Shown here piece by piece: positions 59,017 to 64,000 of a stretch of DNA of 64,000 bases. Below the pieces are notes generated by a model that was not told where the DNA came from, made no database searches, and saw only the letters and a list, made by a program, of their open reading frames with translations. The stretch spans positions 20,444 to 84,443 of the forward strand of contig CAJTLX010000003.1 in NCBI GenBank assembly GCA_910577165.1. The letters run 5' to 3'. How positions within the stretch are numbered: position 1 is the stretch's first letter; every line of letters begins with the position of its first letter. A program made the position numbers and the translations under genes. Origin of the DNA: an uncultured Lachnospiraceae bacterium. GTDB taxonomy: Bacteria; Bacillota; Clostridia; Lachnospirales; Lachnospiraceae.

Positions 59017-59538
59017 CTAAAGTAAAAGTACCAGCAAAAAAATGCCGGCAAGGATTCCCATACGCTTTAGAAGTGCTGTCTTTTGTGCATTTTCCGCGGA
59101 AAGCAGATCAATTTCCTTTTCTGCCTGTGAAAGATACCAGTCGAATGCTGTCGTCTGCAATGTCCCATCCATTTTTCCACACATTCCGGAAAGCTGCGCT
59201 AAAAGTGCGATATCCTTTTTCTTTAACGCGCTCTCCCCCATATTTTTTTTAAGTTCCTCACAAAAGACCTGTTCAAAATCCGCTTCATATGCATAGAGCC
59301 GCTCTGCAACCCCGCCAAAAAAGACAGAGAAATCCCCCTCTCTTTTACTTGCGGTCAAAAACGCTTCTGGCAAGCTGCTTTTTCGATAGCGGATATCCCC
59401 CTGAATTAAAAGAAACGCCGCGTAGAGTGCCTTTAGCTGCTGATATCTGCGCTCTATCTCGGAGGCGGCAAAAAAGCCAAATCCTGCACAGGCAGAAAGC
59501 ACAGCGATGCTCCCGGCAATTTTTAATATTCCCCGCAT
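59017..59538 (-). CDS. spoIIIAB: Stage III sporulation protein AB
   Basis: Membrane-anchored helical protein resembling type II/IV secretion GspF-like cores. N-terminal helix IAGSIAVLSACAGFGFFAASEI, then RYQQLKALYAAFLLIQGDIRYRKSSLPEAFL and C-terminal helix MGILAGIFLLVLLL. Start ATG 59538 overlaps the spoIIIAA stop (TGATG); 173 residues. Confidence 0.92.
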   Translation of the reverse strand: MRGILKIAGSIAVLSACAGFGFFAASEIERRYQQLKALYAAFLLIQGDIRYRKSSLPEAFLTASKREGDFSVFFGGVAERLYAYEADFEQVFCEELKKNMGESALKKKDIALLAQLSGMCGKMDGTLQTTAFDWYLSQAEKEIDLLSAENAQKTALLKRMGILAGIFLLVLLL

Positions 59539-60455
59539 CAAAGCCGCCTCCCTTCCCCATTTAATGCCTCGCGAAGGAAAATGCGTCCCCCTCCCTTTTC
59601 AAGAATTAAATAGCGGTCAAAGAGTTTTTCCTCGCACAATTTTCGCAGCCCCGGCTTTCGCTGCAATTCTGAAAAACTTTCTCCATGCACGGTTGCAAGG
59701 ATTTTACAGCCGCAGTGGATCGCCTGACGAAGCGCGAAAATATCTTCCTCCTTCCCAATCTCATCCACCGCGATAATTTCGGGAGCCATCGATCGGATAA
59801 GCAAAAGCATTCCCTCCGCCTTAGGACAGGCATCTAAAACATCCGTACACATTCCCACATCGTACTGAGGAATGCCCATATTGCACGCCGCGATCTCTGA
59901 ACGCTCGTCCACTATGCCAACGGTTTTTCCCCCGTCCGAAAGCTGGCGCACAACATCGCGCAGCATCGTAGTTTTTCCACAGCCCGGCGGCGCGAGAAAA
60001 AGCGTATTATAAATTTTTTCCCCCTCTTTAATCAGGGGAAGAGTCCCGTTTGCACATCCAATTACCGGATGCGCGAAGCGGATATTTAAATACGTGATAT
60101 ATTTCATCCCACGAATCCGGTTTCCCTCTAAGATTGCCCGCCCACAAAGTCCTACCCGGTGTCCGCCCACCAAAGTAATATAGCCCTGACGCACCTCCTC
60201 CTCAAATGCGTAGAGAGAATAATTGCTGATATACTCCATGGTCTCATGCAATTCATTTTTCTTTACGATATAGGCCCGCATTGCCTTGGTGGTCAGTTCC
60301 CCCTCCTCCGTCAAAAAAAATTTGCCCGATATCGTATGGATGAGCAGGGGTTTTTCCGCTCGAAGACGCATCTCAACAATCCCCTTCGGATCGACGGACA
60401 TTTTCTGGAGGATTGCCCTCAAATGCACCGCCATAATTTTCAGAATGGTTTCCAT
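59538..60455 (-). CDS. spoIIIAA: Stage III sporulation protein AA, secretion-type ATPase
   Basis: Motor ATPase of the spoIIIA machine, similar to type II/IV secretion ATPases. Walker A LAPPGCGKTTMLRDVVRQL, Walker B-like PEIIAVDEIGKEEDIFAL, and the GGHRVGLCGRAI region. GGAGG lies seven bases before ATG 60455, so I use this start over 60488; 305 residues. First gene of the operon, preceded by a sigma-E-type promoter at 60515-60544. Confidence 0.95.
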   Translation of the reverse strand: METILKIMAVHLRAILQKMSVDPKGIVEMRLRAEKPLLIHTISGKFFLTEEGELTTKAMRAYIVKKNELHETMEYISNYSLYAFEEEVRQGYITLVGGHRVGLCGRAILEGNRIRGMKYITYLNIRFAHPVIGCANGTLPLIKEGEKIYNTLFLAPPGCGKTTMLRDVVRQLSDGGKTVGIVDERSEIAACNMGIPQYDVGMCTDVLDACPKAEGMLLLIRSMAPEIIAVDEIGKEEDIFALRQAIHCGCKILATVHGESFSELQRKPGLRKLCEEKLFDRYLILEKGGGRIFLREALNGEGRRL

Positions 60456-60514
60456 CGCATCCCTCCAAAAATTTAATAATTTCTCCATATGTCAGCTATA
60501 TTCCAGCTTGTCTA

Positions 60515-60544
60515 AATATATGGTTTCTCTGTGAGGAATATGAC
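60515..60544 (-). promoter_or_regulatory. Sigma-E-type promoter of the spoIIIA operon
   Basis: On the minus strand GTCATATT (60537-60544) and CATATATT (60515-60522) are 14 bases apart. The mother-cell sigma-E consensus in Bacillus is about KMATATT, 14-15 bases, CATACANT, and spoIIIA is a sigma-E operon there, so the match agrees with known regulation. Confidence 0.75.
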
Positions 60545-60576
60545 GGATTTCTGATCGAAAATACCCACAAAATGAA

Positions 60577-60605
60577 TTGCAAAAAAGTGAGTCTTTTGTT
60601 ATAAT
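60577..60605 (+). promoter_or_regulatory. Promoter of aroE
   Basis: TTGCAA (60577-60582) and TATAAT (60600-60605) with a 17-base spacer, about 50 bases before aroE and back to back with the sigma-E promoter of spoIIIA. Confidence 0.7.
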
Positions 60606-60657
60606 GCATCTCAAAAGCCGACCCACACACCAATTCAAGAAAAGGAGGAGAATCTTT

Positions 60658-61431
60658 ATGGAATACGGACTGATTGGAGAAAGATTAGGACACAGTTATT
60701 CAAAGCAGATTCATGCGGAATTTGCAGATTACCTTTATGAACTTACCCCCCTGACCAGGGAAGAATTTCCAATTTTTATGAAAAGAAAAGAATTCCGGGC
60801 AATCAATGTGACAATCCCATACAAATGTGAAGTGATCCCTTATCTCGATCAGATGGATCCACTCGCCAAACAAATTGGCGCAGTCAATACCATTGTAAAT
60901 CGGGACAAACAACTCTGCGGTTACAATACGGACTATTATGGATTTTTATATTTGCTCCGCAAAAACGGGATCTCTGTGGCAGGGAAAAAGGTTCTTGTGC
61001 TCGGCAACGGCGGCGCAGCACAGCCTATTTTTCTAGCTTTGAGTAGGGAGGGGGCAAAAGAGGTTCTCACGGTAAAGTACCGGGAGGAACCCGGCACAAT
61101 CACCTACGAAAAAGCGGCCAGCGGACACGCGGACGCGGAAGTGATTATCAATGCAAGCCCCGTGGGGATGTTTCCCCAGATGGATGCGACTCCAATTGAT
61201 CTTGCGCCCTACCAGAATCTTTCTGCGGCGGTGGATATTATTGCAAATCCACTTGAAACAAGATTTTTGCATGAAGCAAAAATGGCAGGGGCAAAAACGG
61301 CGGGTGGGCTTTCCATGCTAGTTGCACAGGCAAAATACGCCGTAGAATATTTTCTTGATATTAAAATTGAAGAGAGTAAGATTCCTCCGATCGAGGAAAA
61401 AATTGCGGCAAGTATGCAAAAAATCGAGTAG
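60658..61431 (+). CDS. aroE: Shikimate dehydrogenase
   Basis: Reduces 3-dehydroshikimate to shikimate with NADPH. Substrate-binding residues in LIGERLGHSYSKQIHAEF, catalytic Lys in NVTIPYKCEVIPYLD and Asp in GYNTDYYGF; NADP-binding loop VLGNGGAAQPIFLAL, where the usual GAGGAA is GNGGAA. Start ATG 60658 with AAAGGAGGAG; 257 residues, a little short (usual 270-290) because of a compact nucleotide domain, but all active residues are present. Own promoter; divergent from spoIIIA. Confidence 0.93.
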   Translation: MEYGLIGERLGHSYSKQIHAEFADYLYELTPLTREEFPIFMKRKEFRAINVTIPYKCEVIPYLDQMDPLAKQIGAVNTIVNRDKQLCGYNTDYYGFLYLLRKNGISVAGKKVLVLGNGGAAQPIFLALSREGAKEVLTVKYREEPGTITYEKAASGHADAEVIINASPVGMFPQMDATPIDLAPYQNLSAAVDIIANPLETRFLHEAKMAGAKTAGGLSMLVAQAKYAVEYFLDIKIEESKIPPIEEKIAASMQKIE

Positions 61432-61443
61432 AGAAAAAACAAA

Positions 61444-61471
61444 GGCGTGTCCGAAAACCTTCGAACACGCC
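61444..61471. terminator. Bidirectional terminator of aroE and efp
   Basis: GGCGTGT (61444-61450) pairs with ACACGCC (61465-61471), continued inward by CGAA/TTCG. T-runs follow on both strands within about 15 bases (minus strand TTTGTTTTTT is close). Confidence 0.7.
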
Positions 61472-61498
61472 CTAAAATTTGGGCTGTTTTTCTTTTGC

Positions 61499-62056
61499 TT
61501 AGACGCGCTTCATATACTCTCCCGTGCGCGTGTCAATCTGGATCTTGTCTCCCTGATTGACAAAGAGAGGCACATAGACGGTCGCACCAGTTTCCACAAC
61601 GGCTGGCTTTGTCGCGCCCTGAGCGGTATCACCCTTAAAGCCTGGCTCGGTATCCGTGATCTCAAGCTCGACAAAAAGCGGCGGCTCAATGGAAAAAACT
61701 TGTCCCTGGTGGGAGAGCATCTTTACCATATCATTCTCTTTCACAAATTTTAATGTATCGCCCACCTGATCTTGGGTCATCGCCACCTGATCAAAGGTCT
61801 CCACATTCATAAAATTGTAGAAATCCCCATCGTGATACAGATACTGCATATCTGTCCGCTCAATATGTGCCTGCGGATATTTCTCTGTCGGGCGGAAGGT
61901 CTTCTCAATCACGCCGCCGTTTTTGATATCCTTTAACTTTGTTCTTACAAAAGCAGCACCTTTTCCCGGCTTTACATGCTGAAACTCAATCACCTGATAC
62001 ACGGCATTATCAATCTCTAATGTAATACCATTTCTAAAATCACCTGCTGATACCAT
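61499..62056 (-). CDS. efp: Elongation factor P
   Basis: Relieves ribosome stalling at proline runs. KOW-like N-terminal domain (GDFRNGITLEIDNAVYQVIEFQHVKPGKGAAFVRTKLKDIKNG), with the modification-site loop GKG-AAF, i.e. Lys in HVKPGKGAA, and two OB domains ending with the conserved GDKIQIDTRTGEYMKRV. 185 residues. AAGGAGG before ATG. Note that a YebC protein, also implicated in proline-stretch translation, is in the same window. Confidence 0.97.
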   Translation of the reverse strand: MVSAGDFRNGITLEIDNAVYQVIEFQHVKPGKGAAFVRTKLKDIKNGGVIEKTFRPTEKYPQAHIERTDMQYLYHDGDFYNFMNVETFDQVAMTQDQVGDTLKFVKENDMVKMLSHQGQVFSIEPPLFVELEITDTEPGFKGDTAQGATKPAVVETGATVYVPLFVNQGDKIQIDTRTGEYMKRV

Positions 62057-62139
62057 AGAAAAAAATCCTCCTTAAAATTGACTATCTCATAGTCTATATG
62101 ATCTTGCTAAAATTTGCAACTATTTTTTTTGATTTCTTC

Positions 62140-62580
62140 TCAGCCTGCATTAAGTATCTGAAGTAATGCGTCAATTGCAAGAAGATACCCTGGAATTCCC
62201 AGCCCGACAATCTGCCCTGTGCATACGGGTGCGGTTACTGAAGTATGGCGAAATTCCTCCCGCTTATGGATGTTTGAGATATGTACCTCAATAATGGGAC
62301 AGACAAGGGAGGAGAGTGCATCCCTAATGGCATAACTGTAATGGGTGTACGCCCCCGGATTGATCACAATGCCATTCACCTTCTCATGATATGCCTGCTG
62401 AATTCGATCAATCAGCGCGCCCTCGCTGTTGTTCTGATAAACTTCCAACTCAATCTGACAGGCTTTCGCCTTCTCCTTTAGCAGCTGGAGCAGATAGTTA
62501 TAATCCTGATTTCCATAAATTTCCTTTTCTCGAATTCCAAGAAAATTTAAGTTTGGTCCATTTAAAACTAAAATTTTCAT
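62140..62580 (-). CDS. aroQ: 3-dehydroquinate dehydratase, type II
   Basis: Dehydrates 3-dehydroquinate to 3-dehydroshikimate. Catalytic motifs ILVLNGPNLNFLGIREKEIYG (with catalytic Tyr of the lid), VYQNNSEGALIDRIQQA, GIVINPGAYTHYSYAIRDAL and PIIEVHISNIHKREEFRHTSV (catalytic His). ATG 62580 has AAAGGAAAC upstream. 146 residues, typical. Immediately downstream of aroK on the same strand. Confidence 0.96.
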   Translation of the reverse strand: MKILVLNGPNLNFLGIREKEIYGNQDYNYLLQLLKEKAKACQIELEVYQNNSEGALIDRIQQAYHEKVNGIVINPGAYTHYSYAIRDALSSLVCPIIEVHISNIHKREEFRHTSVTAPVCTGQIVGLGIPGYLLAIDALLQILNAG

Positions 62581-62627
62581 TACCAATTGTTTCCTTTCTT
62601 TTTCCCGCTTTTTCTGACCTGCGATCG

Positions 62628-63167
62628 TCAGAATACCACCACTGTCTGAATTTCTTTAATAATCTCATAAAACGATTTTTTGTCCGTCTCAAGCGTATAG
62701 TGCGCTGCCCTCTCATAGATCGGTCTTCGCTCATTGAGAAGACGATGTACCTTTTCACTAAGATCCTCCCCCGCTAAAAGCGGTCTTGTGGTATCCCCCC
62801 TAAGCCTTGCGATTGTAGTTTCCTCCGAGGCTTTTAGATAGATGACCACACCTGTCTCCCTTAAAAGGCTCCTGTTCTCTTCTCTAAGTGGTAACCCGCC
62901 GCCCGTGGAAAGTACAGAACCCCTCAGGGAGAGGGAAAGCCAACGCATCAAATTGGTTTCCTGTCTGCGAAATTCCTCCTCCCCCTTCTTTTCAAAATAT
63001 TCACGGATGGAACAGCCAAATTCCTCCTCTAAAATCTGGTCCGTATCAAGAAAGCGGTAATGTCTGGCGCGCGCGAGCTTCTCGCCGACACTTGTCTTTC
63101 CGCTGCCCATAAACCCAATCAGAATAATATTTTTTCTTATTTTAAGATTTGGTTCCAATTCGATCAT
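62628..63167 (-). CDS. aroK: Shikimate kinase
   Basis: Phosphorylates shikimate at the 3-hydroxyl. Walker A IGFMGSGKTSVGEKLA, DTDQILEEEFGCSIREYFEKKGEEEFRRQE (shikimate-binding Asp and Arg) and STGGGLPLREENRSLL; lid region RPLLAG. ATG 63167 overlaps the yqeG stop (ATGA), which confirms this start over TTG 63197. 179 residues. Forms yqeG-aroK-aroQ-efp with efp likely separately promoted or read through. Confidence 0.95.
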   Translation of the reverse strand: MIELEPNLKIRKNIILIGFMGSGKTSVGEKLARARHYRFLDTDQILEEEFGCSIREYFEKKGEEEFRRQETNLMRWLSLSLRGSVLSTGGGLPLREENRSLLRETGVVIYLKASEETTIARLRGDTTRPLLAGEDLSEKVHRLLNERRPIYERAAHYTLETDKKSFYEIIKEIQTVVVF

Positions 63168-63676
63168 TCTCTCTTTTCCCTTCTTTTTTTTCTCCAATAA
63201 AAAAAGAGGACAATGCGTTCCAGTTTGCGCTTTAACACAATCTGTATCTCCTCGTGCGCTGCGATCGGGCGAACCAGATAGGTATAGATCCCCGCGCGCT
63301 TTGCGCCCAAAATATCGGTAAAGAGCTGATCGCCAATAAATACTGTGTTCTCCTTTGTTGTCCCCATCCGCTGCATCGCGCGAAGATAGCTTTTTTTTGA
63401 CGGTTTACCTGCCTTGAAAATATAGTCCGCACCGATTTTTTGATTAAATCGCACTACCCGTTTTTCATTATTGTTTGAGAGAAACATAATGCGAAATCCT
63501 ATCTTTTTCAGGCGGTTCATCAACGCGATCGTTTCACTTGTCGCATCCGCGCCATGTTCCGTTAATGTATTGTCGATATCGTACAATAGTCCGCGTACTC
63601 CCCGCTGATATAATTTTTCATATGGAATTTTATAGGCGGAACTCACCGCCCGATCCGGATAAAATATCTGAAACAT
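63164..63676 (-). CDS. YqeG family HAD IIIA-type phosphatase
   Basis: HAD-superfamily phosphatase of the YqeG type. Nucleophile loop GLLYDIDNTLTEHGAD, with DxDxT, FLSNNNEKRV (Thr/Ser motif II), KPSKKSYLRAMQRMG (Lys) and VFIGDQLFTDILGAKRAGIYTYLVRPI (acidic motif). 170 residues is normal. In Bacillus yqeG is also next to aroE and other housekeeping genes. GAGGATGAAC before ATG. Substrate unknown. Confidence 0.93.
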   Translation of the reverse strand: MFQIFYPDRAVSSAYKIPYEKLYQRGVRGLLYDIDNTLTEHGADATSETIALMNRLKKIGFRIMFLSNNNEKRVVRFNQKIGADYIFKAGKPSKKSYLRAMQRMGTTKENTVFIGDQLFTDILGAKRAGIYTYLVRPIAAHEEIQIVLKRKLERIVLFFYWRKKRREKRE

Positions 63677-63710
63677 TGTTCATCCTCTTATTTTAAGTTC
63701 CGCAGAAACT

Positions 63711-63778
63711 CTACACCATGCCTTTCTCCTGGAAGGATTTTTGGTTCGCCTTGCTCCCACAAAATCCTTCCGGCATGG
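63711..63778 (-). other. Hairpin with a 21-codon ORF upstream of yqeG
   Basis: CCATGCC (63716-63722) pairs with GGCATGG (63772-63778), and GGAAGGATTTT (63731-63741) with AAAATCCTTCC (63761-63771). On the minus strand the same bases hold an ORF starting ATG 63776 (MPEGFCGSKANQKSF...) and ending TAG 63711. No ribosome site is visible. It lies 35 bases before yqeG, so it may be a leader element or a copy of a dispersed repeat that I seem to recall from related genomes. Confidence 0.4.
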
Positions 63779-63863
63779 TTTCGTGTTTCTGCTGTTTTAA
63801 GTTTAACTTATTATATACGATCCTATGAAAAAGAGCAAGAAGAAAACTTGGTCTTAAATTTAC

Positions 63864-63892
63864 TTGATTTCTGAAATTAAATGAATTATAAT
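63864..63892 (+). promoter_or_regulatory. Promoter of the SDR gene at the window end
   Basis: TTGATT (63864-63869) and TATAAT (63887-63892), spacer 17, about 40 bases before ATG 63932. Confidence 0.65.
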
Positions 63893-63931
63893 AAAATTTG
63901 GGAAAAATAAATTATTTTATGGAGGTTTCCA

Positions 63932-64000
63932 ATGAACGATTTTACAAAAAATTTCTCCTTGGAGGGAAAAATTGCTCTGATTACTGGTGCATCTTATGGG
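63932..64000 (+). CDS. SDR-family oxidoreductase (3' end cut by window)
   Basis: Only the first 23 codons are inside the window: MNDFTKNFSLEGKIALITGA followed by SYG, the start of a Rossmann TGxxxGxG motif. GGAGG precedes the ATG. The FSLEGK-IALITGASYG opening recalls gluconate 5-dehydrogenase-type SDRs, but with so little sequence only the superfamily is safe. Confidence 0.75.
   Translation, partial: MNDFTKNFSLEGKIALITGASYG

Overview
The window looks like a chromosomal segment of a spore-forming, meso-DAP-type Firmicute, most likely family Lachnospiraceae. Evidence: spo0A, spoIVB and a full spoIIIAA-AH operon; a MurE with the DNPR signature of meso-diaminopimelate ligases; strong GGAGG ribosome sites with TTG/GTG starts; and the gene order nusB..ispA-dxs-tlyA-nadK-argR..recN-spoIVB-spo0A familiar in Clostridia. 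No rRNA, tRNA, CRISPR array, prophage or insertion sequence was seen.

Layout. 1-8.6 kb: cell-shape and division operon, mreC(partial)-mreD-PBP2-minC-minD-minE-rodA-mgsA-D,D-carboxypeptidase. 8.7-9.4 kb: a small P-loop protein and a DUF378 protein around a 22-bp-stem terminator. 9.6-18.1 kb: HlyD-like protein, yggS, sepF, ylmH, divIVA, aroB, lspA, rluD and an AAA ATPase. 18.4-21.1 kb: BlaI-type regulator, LD-carboxypeptidase and a single XerS-like tyrosine recombinase. 21.3-26.7 kb: a large amidase, a broken YneA-like SOS division inhibitor, lexA and an S41 peptidase. 26.8-32.1 kb: a TetR-controlled MMPL exporter with a heptad-repeat secreted partner. 32.1-38.5 kb: methyltransferase remnant, FakA-like fragment protein, pnp, murE, glgA. 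38.5-43 kb: spo0A, spoIVB, recN. 43-49 kb: a 1427-residue Ig-like (BIG2) surface protein, a 640-bp non-coding stretch and yebC. 49-55 kb: argR, nadK, tlyA, dxs, ispA, nusB, asp23-like. 55-60.5 kb: spoIIIA operon. 60.6-64 kb: aroE, efp, aroQ, aroK, yqeG and the first bases of an SDR gene.

Two large-scale signals stand out. First, almost every gene left of 21.13 kb is on + and almost every gene right of 21.31 kb is on -. The switch falls at a lone XerS-like recombinase that has a dif-like imperfect palindrome about 110 bp upstream, so this may be the replication terminus. Second, three loci carry internal deletions with recognisable ends: the yneA-like gene (LysM core gone, SOS promoter intact), xseA-xseB (exonuclease VII reduced to about 46 codons between nusB and ispA), and a SAM methyltransferase. 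Two of the three belong to DNA-damage functions.

The window also holds several structured intergenic elements (a mosaic hairpin family, a pnp leader hairpin at the inferred transcript 5' end, a three-way-junction element, small ORF-like hairpins). All statements come from reading the sequence; no database search was possible.
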